A DNA stretch of 49,669 nt from Micromonospora acroterricola (lineage in GTDB: Bacteria > Actinomycetota > Actinomycetes > Mycobacteriales > Micromonosporaceae): positions 1 to 49,669 of the forward strand of contig NZ_QGKR01000177.1 of the NCBI RefSeq assembly GCF_003172955.1. Reading direction: 5' to 3'. Below, piece after piece: positions 1 to 9,143 of this stretch. A program made the translations under genes and the position numbers. The notes below the pieces were generated by a model that saw only the letters and a list, made by a program, of their open reading frames with translations, searched no databases and was not told the DNA's origin. Position 1 is the stretch's first letter, and each line of letters begins with the position of its first letter.

Positions 1-238
1 GACTTCGTAGCACGGTCGGACCAGCGGAATGAGGCGTTGCGCCAATCCCGTGAGGACCGTCGGCGTGGGCTCGGCCAGGGACGACGTCCAGGCGATCCCC
101 CGGCGCGCAGCTCCCGCGCAACATCACGGAGCGGTCACAACGCCGGGGCACCTGTCGACATTCGCCACGAACACCGCGAAGGATTCGCTCACACGTGCCC
201 TGCACCAAAAGGGCCCTGTTCTCTGGAGGAAAGAGAAC

Positions 239-3200
239 GTGAGTCAACCCCGCAATCAGAGCAGGCGTACCTCCGCCGCGCTCTTCGCAACGGTCCTGGC
301 CGCCGGCGCCATGACCGTGACGGGTGGTGCCGCCACCGCGATCGCCGCTCCCCCCGCACCCGACACTCCGCAGGCCACCCCCGCCGAGGCGTTGGGCTCG
401 CACGACGCCAAGCTCCTCGCCCAGGCCGAGGCGAAGCACGCGCCGACCGTGACCCTGATCGTCGCCACCGAGAAGGGCGAGGCCGGGGACGTCGCAGCCG
501 CCGTGCAGGCTCTCGGCGGCGCCGTCAACCGCCGCTTCGACCAGATCGGCTACGTCCTGGCCACGGTGCCGACGGCGAAGGTGCTCAAGGCGGCCGCGCT
601 GCCGGGCGTCTCCGCGGTCGACCTCGACGAGACGATCCAGCGCCCGGACCCCACCCCCGAGGCCGCCCCGAACGGCGCCAAGGCCGCCGAGCAGGCCGCC
701 ACGCTGGCGGGTCCCGGCGCGGGCACCGGCGCGGTCAACCCGTACATGCCGACCAACGAGACCGGCGCGGAGACGTTCAAGGCGGCCCACCCGCAGTGGG
801 ACGGCCGCGGCGTCACCATCGGCATCATGGACTCCGGTGTCGACCTGGACCAGCCGGCACTCCAGAAGACGACGACCGGTGAGCGGAAGATCATCGACTG
901 GGTCACCGCGACGGACCCGGTGACCGAGAACGACGGCACGTGGCGGCGGATGGTCACCGAGGTGACCGGCCCGTCGTTCACCGCCGGCGGCGCGACCTGG
1001 ACCGCTCCCGCCGGGGCGTACCGGTTCAACCTGTTCCGTGAGTCGATCACCGCCGCCAGCGACCCGGGCGGCGACGTCAACCGGGACGGCGACACCACCG
1101 ACGCGTGGGGCGTCCTCTACGACCCCGGGACCCACGACATCTGGGTGGACGTCGACCAGGACAACAGCTTCACCGACGAGACGCTGATGCGCCCGTACCG
1201 GGAGAAGTTCGACGTCGGGCACTTCGGCACCGACAACCCCGCCACCGCCGTGCGGGACCAGATGCCCTTCGTGGTCGAGTACCGCGAGGACGTCGACATC
1301 GACCCGGCCGACGGCAAGCCCGGCCCGTACGCCGACTACGTCAACATCGGCATCATCGAGGCGACCCACGGCACCCACGTCGCGGGCATCACCGCCGCCA
1401 ACGACATGCTGGGCAACACCGCCTTCGACGGCGCCGCCCCGGGCGCCAAGCTCGTCTCCGCACGGGCCTGCTCGTGGGGTGGCGGCTGCACCGCCGCCGC
1501 GCTGACCACCGGCATGGCCGACCTGGTCATCAACCGTCACGTCGACGTGGTCAACATGTCGATCGGCGGACTGCCGACGCTCAACGACGGCGCCAACGCC
1601 CGCGCGCAGCTCTACAACGACCTGATCAGCACCTACGGCGTGCAGATGTTCATCTCGGCCGGCAACTCCGGTCCGGGCGTGAACACCGTCGGCGACCCGT
1701 CGGTCGCCGAGAACGTCGTCAGTGTCGCGGCGAACATCAGCAGGGACACCTGGCTGGCCAACTACGGCTCGGTGGTGCGGACGAAGAACGCGCTGTTCAA
1801 CTTCTCCTCCCGCGGCCCACGCGAGGACGGTGGCTTCAAGCCGAACGTCGCCGCCCCGGGATCGGCGATCTCCACCGCGCCGACCTGGCAGCCGGGCAAC
1901 CCCGTCCCCGAGGCCGGTTACCCGCTGCCGCCGGGTTACCAGATGCTCAACGGCACCTCGATGGCCTCCCCGCAGGCCACCGGCGCGGCCGCGCTGCTGC
2001 TCTCCGCCGCCAAGGCCACCGACAAGGGCGTGACCCCGGCGGCGCTGCGCCGGGCCATCTACACCTCCGCCAAGCCGATCGCCGATGTCGCCACGTACGC
2101 GCAGGGCTACGGCATGTTCAACGTGCCGGGCGCGTGGAAGCTGCTCAGCAGGACCGTCGAGACCCGGTCGTACGTCTCGGACGCCCCGGTCTGCACCGAG
2201 CTGTCGCCGAATCTCACCCGCTACGACCGCGAGCTGAGCAGGTTCGTCCCCAACCCGAACCGCGGCGCCGGCGTCTACAACCGCTGCGCCTCCGCCCAGG
2301 GCGGGCAGAAGGTCGGCCAGAGCCGCACGTACCAGGTCACGGTGACCCGGACCAGCGGCCCGGCCGGCACGGTCAGCCACAAGCTGGCCCTGCGCGGCAA
2401 CGACGGCACCTTCACCGCGCCCAAGACGGTCGCGCTGCCGCTCAACAAGGCCGTCTCCATCCCGGTCACCGCCAAGCCGAAGTCCACCGGCGCGCACGGC
2501 ACGATCCTGACCGTGGACGACCCGAGGACCTCGGTGATCGACTTCGAGGTCTCCGCCGTCGTGGTGGCCGCGAACGACGTCACCAAGCCCGGCTACTCGT
2601 TCTCCGCCGAGGGCTCGGTGACGCGCAACGCGTTCACGTCGTACTTCGTCACCGTGCCGGCCGGCGCCGGCGCTCTGCAGGTGAACCTGTCGGGCATCGC
2701 CACCGGGTCGCAGACCCGGTTCATCGCCATCAACCCGTACGGCGTGCCGGTGGACAGCACCGCGAGCACCGCCTGCTACACCAACTTCTCCGACGCCGCC
2801 GCCTGCAAGCCGCAGGAGCGGGACTACCAGAACCCGATCGCCGGGGTCTGGGAGATCGAGGTGGAGTCGCGGCGGACCTCGCCGGCACTGAACAACCCGT
2901 TCCAGCTCCAGGCCCGGGTGCAGGGCGTCACCGTCGAGCCGTCGGTGATCGAGCTGCCCTCGGTCAGCGCCGGTGAGCCGACCCCGGCGAACTGGACGCT
3001 GACCAACGCCTTCGGCCCGGTCGCGGTGACCGGTCAGGGCGGCCCGCTGTCCAGCGTGCACGCCGAGCGGCCGACCATCGCGGAGGGCGCCCAGCAGGAG
3101 TATCTGGTGGACGTCCCGGCTGGTGCCACCAGCTTCACGGCGCGGATCGGCAACACGGCCAACCTGGGCGCCGACCTGGACCTGACCGTGTTCCGCGGTG

Positions 3201-3550
3201 ACACCCAGGTCGGGCAGGCGGCCGACGGCGACTCCGAGGAAGCCGTCACCATCGCCAACCCGCCGGAGGGCGCCTACCGGGTCGTCGTCGACGGGTACGC
3301 CGTCGACGGGCCGAACACCAGCACCGCCTACGACTACCGGGACTCGTTCTCGGCCCCGTCGCTGGGCACGCTCGCGACCCCGAGCACCCCGCTGGCCCTG
3401 CCCAACGGCGCCACCGCCACCCTCACCGGCACCGTGACCGCCCAGTCCACGCCGGGCGCTGGGCGGGAGCTCTTCGGTGAGCTGGCGGTCGTGACCACCG
3501 AGGGCGCGGTCGTCGGCCGCGGCGCCGTCTCCATCGGCGCCGTCAGCTGA
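239..3550 (+). CDS. Secreted S8 (subtilisin-like) serine peptidase with TPPII-like insertion
   Basis: Secreted endo- or tripeptidyl-peptidase of family S8, about 1103 residues. The GTG start at 239 is chosen because GGAGGA lies 8 nt upstream and because it exposes a twin-arginine-free signal peptide (QSRRTSAALFATVLAAGAMT, then AxA-type residues near 35-40). The same frame stays open upstream to position 29, but that part has no signal-peptide character. An I9-like propeptide region spans about residues 60-130. The catalytic triad is Asp198 (IMDSGVD), His377 (HGTHVAG) and Ser574 (NGTSMASP), with oxyanion Asn479 (SAGNSGPG). Asp and His are about 180 residues apart, against roughly 30-50 in subtilisins; this recalls the tripeptidyl-peptidase II branch. 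The insertion carries two Asp-rich loops (DVNRDGDTTD, DVDQDNSFTD) that look calcium-binding. The C-terminal ~450 residues look like beta-rich accessory domains, with no sortase or membrane anchor seen. Peptidase call is sure; the TPPII-like subgroup is inference. Confidence 0.93.
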   Translation: MSQPRNQSRRTSAALFATVLAAGAMTVTGGAATAIAAPPAPDTPQATPAEALGSHDAKLLAQAEAKHAPTVTLIVATEKGEAGDVAAAVQALGGAVNRRFDQIGYVLATVPTAKVLKAAALPGVSAVDLDETIQRPDPTPEAAPNGAKAAEQAATLAGPGAGTGAVNPYMPTNETGAETFKAAHPQWDGRGVTIGIMDSGVDLDQPALQKTTTGERKIIDWVTATDPVTENDGTWRRMVTEVTGPSFTAGGATWTAPAGAYRFNLFRESITAASDPGGDVNRDGDTTDAWGVLYDPGTHDIWVDVDQDNSFTDETLMRPYREKFDVGHFGTDNPATAVRDQMPFVVEYREDVDIDPADGKPGPYADYVNIGIIEATHGTHVAGITAANDMLGNTAFDGAAPGAKLVSARACSWGGGCTAAALTTGMADLVINRHVDVVNMSIGGLPTLNDGANARAQLYNDLISTYGVQMFISAGNSGPGVNTVGDPSVAENVVSVAANISRDTWLANYGSVVRTKNALFNFSSRGPREDGGFKPNVAAPGSAISTAPTWQPGNPVPEAGYPLPPGYQMLNGTSMASPQATGAAALLLSAAKATDKGVTPAALRRAIYTSAKPIADVATYAQGYGMFNVPGAWKLLSRTVETRSYVSDAPVCTELSPNLTRYDRELSRFVPNPNRGAGVYNRCASAQGGQKVGQSRTYQVTVTRTSGPAGTVSHKLALRGNDGTFTAPKTVALPLNKAVSIPVTAKPKSTGAHGTILTVDDPRTSVIDFEVSAVVVAANDVTKPGYSFSAEGSVTRNAFTSYFVTVPAGAGALQVNLSGIATGSQTRFIAINPYGVPVDSTASTACYTNFSDAAACKPQERDYQNPIAGVWEIEVESRRTSPALNNPFQLQARVQGVTVEPSVIELPSVSAGEPTPANWTLTNAFGPVAVTGQGGPLSSVHAERPTIAEGAQQEYLVDVPAGATSFTARIGNTANLGADLDLTVFRGDTQVGQAADGDSEEAVTIANPPEGAYRVVVDGYAVDGPNTSTAYDYRDSFSAPSLGTLATPSTPLALPNGATATLTGTVTAQSTPGAGRELFGELAVVTTEGAVVGRGAVSIGAVS

Positions 3551-3566
3551 CCCCTTCCCCACCGCA

Positions 3567-3604
3567 CAGGAGCCCATCCCCGATCTTTCGGGGATGGGCT
3601 CCTG
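3567..3604. terminator. Strong hairpin between convergent genes
   Basis: A perfect 17-bp stem (3567-3583 with 3588-3604) with a TCTT loop lies 17 nt after the S8 peptidase stop and 21 nt before the end of the converging gene at 3625. There is no long T-run, as usual in actinobacteria. It probably works in both directions. Confidence 0.85.
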
Positions 3605-3624
3605 CGTATGGACCGGGTGGGGGT

Positions 3625-4302
3625 CTACCCGCCGGTTCCTTCCTCGGCGTGGTCGGGGGCGAAGGCGCCGCCACCGGTGCCGGTGTCGAGGTGGACGTGC
3701 TGGTGGCCGTGGCCGGCGTCGATGTTGATCTGGTCGAGCTGGGTGGCGGCGACGGACCAGGTGCCGACCGCCTGGGCTGCCTGTCGTGCCGCCAACTGCG
3801 TCAGAGCGGCCCGCTGGGCGGCCGGACCGGTGACGGCGACGAGATAGGTGTCGACGGCGAGCGCGGCCTGGTCGAGGGCGACCCGAAGCCCTCCTCGTGC
3901 CACGTTGGTGGCGGTGGTGCCGGACGGGGGATCGGCCAACGGCTGCGCCGCCTGGCGCACGGTCTGTTGCCACTGGCGGGCCTGTTCGGGGCCCGCCTGT
4001 CCGCTGGTCGACGTGTCCGCCTGTAGCGCGGTGAGGACGGGCGAGATCTGGCCGCTCAGGCGGCGAGCCGTCCCGGTCAGCTCGGCGATCTGCTGGGTGT
4101 CCCGCTGCGCCTCCGCCTCGCGCATGTCGGCGATGCTCGAATCCACGGGGTCCGGGCGGCCGGCCGTGTAGCCGACAGCGCCTCCCAGGAGAGCGGCCGC
4201 GAGCCCGACCCCCGTGACGACGGCCGCGAGACGGACGATCCGGCTGCGGCGCGAGTCGCGGGTGGGAAGCAGGTAGGAGGGCTTGCCCGTACGGCGCGAC
4301 AC
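3625..4302 (-). CDS. Membrane-anchored or exported protein of unknown function
   Basis: Product of 225 residues that I do not recognise. Residues 1-22 are basic and are followed by one hydrophobic segment (about 23-48, IVRLAAVVTGVGLAAALLGG), which fits an uncleaved signal anchor. The rest is Ala/Gln/Thr-rich and largely helical, including a likely coiled-coil stretch (REAEAQRDTQQIAELTGTAR), and ends in a His-rich segment (GHGHQHVHLDTGTGGG) that might bind metal. The GTG start at 4302 has AAGGAG 5 nt upstream. An overlapping ATG just upstream belongs to another frame. It converges on the S8 peptidase and shares its terminator. Codon use matches the neighbours. Coding status is well supported; function is open. 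Confidence 0.75.
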   Translation of the reverse strand: MSRRTGKPSYLLPTRDSRRSRIVRLAAVVTGVGLAAALLGGAVGYTAGRPDPVDSSIADMREAEAQRDTQQIAELTGTARRLSGQISPVLTALQADTSTSGQAGPEQARQWQQTVRQAAQPLADPPSGTTATNVARGGLRVALDQAALAVDTYLVAVTGPAAQRAALTQLAARQAAQAVGTWSVAATQLDQINIDAGHGHQHVHLDTGTGGGAFAPDHAEEGTGG

Positions 4303-4423
4303 GGCATCTCCTTGCGTCGATGGAGAGGTCGTCGCAGCCTAACTTCCTTCCACAAAGATCGTCGATACGTGGGGCCGAGTTCGCAGAACTTCTGCTCTCC
4401 CCGGCAGAAGGAAGCCCGGCCGC

Positions 4424-5308
4424 TCAGCGGGGCGGCATCTCCCGGCGGGACGGAAACGGGGTGCCGGGCTGGCCGAGAGTGGAGCGGGCGCGCAGACCGA
4501 CCGGGTCCGGGGCGGCGGGCGGCGCCGCGGCGGCCGGCTCCGAGGCCCGCCGTGAGTCCAGGTACGCGGCGGCGGCCCGGTCGTCGTCGGTCGGGGCGGC
4601 GAGCAGGGCGTACAGCAGACCGACCACGCCGAAGATCACCGCCAGCACGATCGGCACGAGGAGGGTGCTCATGCCGGCGCCGCTGACCTCGGCCTGATCC
4701 TCGTGTCGGTGCACCGAGAGGGCGCTCATGCCGGTGAAGTGCATGCCGTTCACGGCCACACCCATGACCAGCGCGGAGGCCACAATCGCCAGCCCCCGAC
4801 GGACGGTCATCGCGAGCCACAGGGCGACGGTGGCCGCCACGACCGCGATCACGACCGACAGCGCGACCCGGTTGGTGTCGTAGCCGAGGCTGCCGTTCAG
4901 GCGCATCGCCGTCATGCCCGTGTAGTGCATGGCCGCCACGCCGGCGCCGGTGAAGATCCCGCCGGCGATCAGCCGTACGGGGTTCAGGCGTCCGGTGCCC
5001 ACGATGGCCAGGCCGATCCCGACCGCCACGACGGCGATGGCCGTGCTGGCAACGGTGAGCGGCACGTCGTACCGGATCCTGGTGCCGTCGACGGCGAACC
5101 CGAGCATGGCCACGAAGTGCATCGCCCAGATGGCGGTGCCGCCGAGGGCCCAGGCGGCCAGCAGGCCCCACCACGCGCGCTGACCGGCGCTGCCGGCCGT
5201 GCGGATACGCCCGGCGCAGATCAGCCCGAGGATCGAGCCGAGCACGGACAGCGCGTAGCTCAACGACGGTGTGATCCACCCGTACTCAAAGTGATTGATC
5301 TCCGCCAT
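4424..5308 (-). CDS. MHYT-domain integral membrane sensor, stand-alone
   Basis: Product of 294 residues with about seven membrane segments and the three signature repeats of the MHYT sensor domain: MHFVAM at 63-68, MHYTGM at 127-132 and MHFTGM at 189-194. In this family the Met/His residues near the outer membrane face are proposed to bind copper and sense a diatomic gas or redox state. Most characterised MHYT proteins carry a GGDEF, EAL or kinase output domain. Here the chain ends in a short Ala/Pro/Arg-rich cytoplasmic tail (about 225-294) without a recognisable output. The ATG at 5308 has GAGAGGG 5 nt upstream. A terminator at 5383-5422 separates it from the upstream helicase, so it probably has its own promoter. 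The ligand cannot be told from sequence. Confidence 0.88.
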   Translation of the reverse strand: MAEINHFEYGWITPSLSYALSVLGSILGLICAGRIRTAGSAGQRAWWGLLAAWALGGTAIWAMHFVAMLGFAVDGTRIRYDVPLTVASTAIAVVAVGIGLAIVGTGRLNPVRLIAGGIFTGAGVAAMHYTGMTAMRLNGSLGYDTNRVALSVVIAVVAATVALWLAMTVRRGLAIVASALVMGVAVNGMHFTGMSALSVHRHEDQAEVSGAGMSTLLVPIVLAVIFGVVGLLYALLAAPTDDDRAAAAYLDSRRASEPAAAAPPAAPDPVGLRARSTLGQPGTPFPSRREMPPR

Positions 5309-5382
5309 GACGGCCCTCTCCCCATTCGTTACCGGCGCGTAAAGGAAGCGCCTGGCAAATGATCAGGGGTGCTCCGAGCAGG

Positions 5383-5422
5383 GGCGACAGCACCCCCCGG
5401 GTTATCCGGGGGGTGCTGTCGC
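5383..5422 (-). terminator. Hairpin downstream of the helicase gene
   Basis: A 17-bp perfect stem (5383-5399 with 5406-5422) with a 6-nt loop lies about 50 nt beyond the helicase stop and 75 nt before the MHYT start. Both genes run leftward, so this should stop helicase transcription before the MHYT gene. Confidence 0.85.
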
Positions 5423-5473
5423 GGTGACCGTCCGATGCGTCGGTTCGTCAGTGCCGGTAACCGAGAGTCATGA

Positions 5474-8275
5474 TCAGGCGGTGGTGTGGTACGCCAGCAC
5501 GCCCCGGTTGACGGCCCCGATCGCCTGCCGGGCGGTGGAGCGCAGCTCCGCCGACGCTCCACCGGAGTCGGCCAGCTGGCCGAGCAGGTCGACCACCTGG
5601 CGCGCCCACCGGACGAAGTCACCGGCCGGCATCTCACCGTCGATCTCGTGACCGCTGCCGAGCACTTTCGCCAGCGCCTCGCCCCGGGCCCACCGGTACA
5701 TGGGCCAGGCGAAGCCGAGATCCGGCTCGCGGGTCGCGTTCAGCCCGCGCGCCGCCTCGTCAGCCTCGATCTCGCCCCACAGCTTCAGCGTCTCGTCGAC
5801 CGCGTCGGCCACCGGCCCGCGCGGCAGCGACGCCCGCTCGTCGACGTCACGGCGCGCCTCGAAGACCACCACGGACACCGCGGCGGCCAGCTCGGCCGGG
5901 GACAGCCCGTCCCACACGCCCCGGCGCAGGCACTCGGCGACCAGCAGGTCCGCCTCGGTCCAGATCCGTCCGAGCATCCGGCCGGCGTCGGTGACCGCGC
6001 CGTCGCGGGCGAGGTAGCCGCGGTCGGTCAGCAGCGCGACGATCCGGTCGAAGGTCCGCGCGAGCGACCCGGTACGCCCGGAGACCCGCTCACGCAGCTC
6101 CTCGGTGTCACGTTCCAGCCGCCGGCGCCGCTCCGCCCAGCGGGCATGCTCCTCCCGCTCCGGACAGGCGTGGCAGGGGTGGTGGCGCAGCTCGGTGCGG
6201 AGCTGGGTGAGCTGGTGGTCCTCGCCGGTCGCCTGCCGGGAGCGGCCACCCCGCCGGCCACCGTGCCGGTCCAGGCCGGTGCCGCTGACCTCGGCGGCGA
6301 GGTCGCGCCGAGCGGCCGGCGAGCGGTGGTTGAAGTGCTTGGGCACCCGGATCCGGGCCAGCACCTCGGCCGGGGTGGTGAAGTCGCCGGGGCTGACCCG
6401 CCCCGCCCAGCGGTCCTGGGTGAGCACCAGCGGCCGGGGCTCGCCGAACCCGCCGGTCGCCGGGTCCAGCACCACGGCCAGGCCGGCCCGCCGGCCCGCC
6501 GGCACCCGGATCACGTCGCCGACGCGCAGCCGCTCCAGCGAGGCCACCGCGGCGGCCTTGCGCTGGGTCTGCCCCTGCCGGGCGATGGCCTTCTCCCGGT
6601 CGGCGATCGCCACCCGCAGCGCGAAGTACTCGTCGAAGTCGCCGTGGTGGCAGGCGGCCTCCACGCCGTACGCCTCGATGGTCTCGGTGTTGCGCTGCAC
6701 CTGCCGGGCCAGGCCGACCACCGACCGGTCCGCCTGGAACTGGGCGAACGAGGACTCCAGCAGGGCCCGGGCCGGCTCCGCGCCGACGGTGCCGACCAGG
6801 TTCACCGCCATGTTGTACGAGGGCCGGAAGCTGGAGCGCAGCGGGTAGGTGCGGGTGGACGCGAGCCCCGCCACGTGCCGCGGGTCGGTCTCCGGGGACC
6901 ACACCACCACGGCGTGCCCCTCCACGTCGATGCCACGCCGGCCGGCACGCCCGGTGAGCTGGGTGTACTCCCCCGGCGTCAGGTCGACGTGGGCCTCGCC
7001 GTTGTACTTGACCAGCCGTTCCAGGACCACGCAGCGGGCCGGCATGTTGATGCCCAGCGCGAGGGTCTCGGTGGCGAAGACCGCCTTGACCAGGCCCCGG
7101 ACGAACAGCTCCTCGACGATCTCCTTGAACACCGGGAGCATGCCGGCGTGGTGCGCGGCCAGGCCGCGCTCCAACCCGTCGAGCCACTCCCAGTAACCCA
7201 GCACCGACAGGTCCTCGCCGGGGATGGCGGTGACCCGGGACTCGACCACCCGGCGGATCTCGGCCCGCTCCTCGGGTGAGGTGAGCCGCAGCCCGGCGGC
7301 GAGGCACTGCTGCACCGCGGCGGCACAGCCGGCCCGGCTGAAGATGAACAGGATCGCCGGGAGCAGGCCCTCCCGGTCCAGCCGGTCGACGATGTCCGGG
7401 CGCATCGGGCCACGCCAGCGTGGGCCGCGCCGGCCGGAGCCGGGCCCGGCGCTGCGGCCCTCGCCCAGCTCCAGCCGGCGCACCGTGTCGCGGGTGTAGC
7501 GCAGCAGCTCCGGGTGCACGTCGTGCTTGCGCGCGGCGTCGGCGTCGTGGAACAGGTCGAACATCCGCTTGCCGACCAGCATGTGCTGCCAGAGCGGCAC
7601 CGGGCGGTGCTCGCTGACCACCACCGCGGTCTCGCCGCGCACGGTGACCAGCCAGTCGGCGAACTCCTCGGCGTTGGAGACGGTCGCCGACAACGAGACC
7701 AGGGTGACCGAGGCCGGCAGGTGGATGATCACCTCTTCCCACACCCCGCCGCGGAACCGGTCGGCGAGGTAGTGCACCTCGTCCATCACCACGTACGCGA
7801 GGCCCTTCAGCGTGCTGGAGCCCGCGTAGAGCATGTTGCGCAGCACCTCGGTGGTCATCACCACCACGGGGGCGTCGCCGTTGATCGCGTTGTCGCCGGT
7901 GAGCAGGCCGACCTGCTCAGCGCCGTACCGGTCGACCAGGTCGTGGTACTTCTGGTTGGACAGCGCCTTGATAGGCGTCGTGTAGAAGCACTTGCGCCGG
8001 GTCGGCGGTGCGCCCGCGTCGCCGGCCGCCGCCGGGTCGTCGGGCCGCCCGCGCAGCGCCAGGTGTACGGCGAACTCCCCGACCACCGTCTTGCCGGCGC
8101 CGGTGGGGGCACACACCAGCACCCCGCTGCCCCTCTCCAGGGACTGGCACGCCTCCCGTTGGAAGTCGTCGAGGTCGAACCCCAGGTCAAGGGCGAACTC
8201 TTCCAGCGCCGGGAACTCTGAGGCCTGCGCGGCCCGGCGGCGGGCCGCGGCGTACCGTTCGGCGGGGCTCGACAT
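5474..8275 (-). CDS. helY: DEAD/DEAH-box RNA helicase, HelY/Ski2-like
   Basis: ATP-dependent superfamily 2 helicase of 933 residues, related to the Ski2/Mtr4 group and to mycobacterial HelY, thought to act on structured RNA. Motif I is APTGAGKT (56-63), motif II DEVH (165-168), followed by a SAT motif (LVSLSATVSN) and motif VI (QLTGRAGRRGID). The C-terminal third carries the helical DSHCT-type region, preceded by a CxxC-like patch (HPCHACPERE). The ATG at 8275 is chosen because the helicase fold begins here and a TAATCT -10 box ends 7 nt before it. The frame is open for 134 codons further upstream, but that part is unlike the family and crosses the divergent HAD gene. It lies next to the tat and paf genes, as in mycobacteria. 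Confidence 0.95.
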   Translation of the reverse strand: MSSPAERYAAARRRAAQASEFPALEEFALDLGFDLDDFQREACQSLERGSGVLVCAPTGAGKTVVGEFAVHLALRGRPDDPAAAGDAGAPPTRRKCFYTTPIKALSNQKYHDLVDRYGAEQVGLLTGDNAINGDAPVVVMTTEVLRNMLYAGSSTLKGLAYVVMDEVHYLADRFRGGVWEEVIIHLPASVTLVSLSATVSNAEEFADWLVTVRGETAVVVSEHRPVPLWQHMLVGKRMFDLFHDADAARKHDVHPELLRYTRDTVRRLELGEGRSAGPGSGRRGPRWRGPMRPDIVDRLDREGLLPAILFIFSRAGCAAAVQQCLAAGLRLTSPEERAEIRRVVESRVTAIPGEDLSVLGYWEWLDGLERGLAAHHAGMLPVFKEIVEELFVRGLVKAVFATETLALGINMPARCVVLERLVKYNGEAHVDLTPGEYTQLTGRAGRRGIDVEGHAVVVWSPETDPRHVAGLASTRTYPLRSSFRPSYNMAVNLVGTVGAEPARALLESSFAQFQADRSVVGLARQVQRNTETIEAYGVEAACHHGDFDEYFALRVAIADREKAIARQGQTQRKAAAVASLERLRVGDVIRVPAGRRAGLAVVLDPATGGFGEPRPLVLTQDRWAGRVSPGDFTTPAEVLARIRVPKHFNHRSPAARRDLAAEVSGTGLDRHGGRRGGRSRQATGEDHQLTQLRTELRHHPCHACPEREEHARWAERRRRLERDTEELRERVSGRTGSLARTFDRIVALLTDRGYLARDGAVTDAGRMLGRIWTEADLLVAECLRRGVWDGLSPAELAAAVSVVVFEARRDVDERASLPRGPVADAVDETLKLWGEIEADEAARGLNATREPDLGFAWPMYRWARGEALAKVLGSGHEIDGEMPAGDFVRWARQVVDLLGQLADSGGASAELRSTARQAIGAVNRGVLAYHTTA

Positions 8276-8282
8276 GTCACCA

Positions 8283-8288
8283 AGATTA
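8283..8288 (-). promoter_or_regulatory. -10 box of the helicase gene (leaderless)
   Basis: TAATCT on the minus strand, followed by 7 nt and then the ATG at 8275. No Shine-Dalgarno sequence precedes the start, so transcription probably begins at or next to the start codon. No clear -35 box. Confidence 0.6.
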
Positions 8289-8349
8289 GTGCGTGCCGGG
8301 ACATGGCACCCCACCAAGGCCGTGCGGAGGGGCCGTCGGCGGCGGTCGG

Positions 8350-8355
8350 TAGGGT
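8350..8355 (+). promoter_or_regulatory. -10 box of the HAD hydrolase gene (leaderless)
   Basis: TAGGGT followed by 7 nt and GTG at 8363. It supports that start over the in-frame ATG at 8303. Confidence 0.5.
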
Positions 8356-8362
8356 GCACGAC

Positions 8363-9133
8363 GTGCCGGACCATGCCGAACCGCCCCAGACCCCTCCGCC
8401 GGGCAGCGCCGAGGCCGTCGCCGCCCCGCGAGCGTCCCGACGGCCCGTCAAGGCGGTGCTCTTCGACTTCCACGGCACCCTGGCCCAGGTGGAGGAGCCC
8501 CGGCAGTGGGTGCTCGAGGCCGCGGCGGCGTGCGGGGTCAGCCTGGACCGGGTCCGGGCCACGTCGCTGGCCGACCGGCTGCTGACCGCCGGGCGGGCGG
8601 GCGGCCCGCTGCCGGCCCGGGTGCCGCCCCGGCTGGCCGAGCTGTGGGCTGACCGGGACCTCTACCCGCACGCCCACCGGGGCGCCTACACGGGGCTGGC
8701 CGAGACCGTCGACGCGGGCATCGAGGGCTTCGCCGACGCGCTCTACGAGCGGCTGCTGACCGCCGAGGGCTGGCTGCCGTACCCGGACACCGGCCCCACG
8801 CTCAGCGCGCTGCGCGAGGCCGGCGTGCGGGTGGGGGTGGTCAGCAACATCGGCTTCGACCTACGGCCGCTCTTCGACGCCTGGGGGTTGACCGAGCTGG
8901 TCGACGCGTTCGTGCTCTCCTACGAGGTGGGGCGGTGCAAGCCCGACCCGGCGATCTTCCTGCGCGCCTGCGGGATGCTCGGCGTCGACCCGGAACAGAC
9001 GCTGATGGTCGGTGACACGCCGGCGGACGCGGGCGCGGTCGCCGCCGGCTGCGCCGTGCTGGTGCTGCCGGCCGCGGATCCCGGCCGGGAGAACGGGCTG
9101 GGCGCCGTCCTGGATCTGGCTCTGCCAGCCTGA
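8363..9133 (+). CDS. HAD-superfamily hydrolase
   Basis: Product of about 256 residues with the HAD core: nucleophile motif VLFDFHGTLA near the N-terminus, motif II VVSNIG, a Lys in GRCKPDPAIF (motif III) and the acidic motif IV MVGDTPADAG. A helical cap sits between motifs I and II. The residue two after the nucleophilic Asp is His rather than the Asp typical of phosphatases; haloacid dehalogenases also lack that Asp, so the chemistry is uncertain. The GTG at 8363 follows a TAGGGT box by 7 nt; the ATG at 8303 would add a 20-residue low-complexity leader. It is divergent from the helicase and converges on the LysR gene only 10 nt away. Substrate unknown. Confidence 0.88.
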   Translation: MPDHAEPPQTPPPGSAEAVAAPRASRRPVKAVLFDFHGTLAQVEEPRQWVLEAAAACGVSLDRVRATSLADRLLTAGRAGGPLPARVPPRLAELWADRDLYPHAHRGAYTGLAETVDAGIEGFADALYERLLTAEGWLPYPDTGPTLSALREAGVRVGVVSNIGFDLRPLFDAWGLTELVDAFVLSYEVGRCKPDPAIFLRACGMLGVDPEQTLMVGDTPADAGAVAAGCAVLVLPAADPGRENGLGAVLDLALPA

Positions 9134-9143
9134 GCCGGCGGGG

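Noticed and set aside
29..238. N-terminal extension of the S8 peptidase to 29
   Set aside because: GGAGGA precedes GTG 239 and the signal peptide begins there; the upstream part is Arg/Pro-rich with no export character.
5309..5473. A small gene between the helicase and MHYT genes
   Set aside because: Only the terminator and a likely MHYT promoter fit; the short frames here carry no ribosome site.
8276..8677. N-terminal extension of the helicase to 8677
   Set aside because: The extra 134 residues are unlike the helicase family, overlap the divergent HAD gene, and a leaderless box sits directly before ATG 8275.
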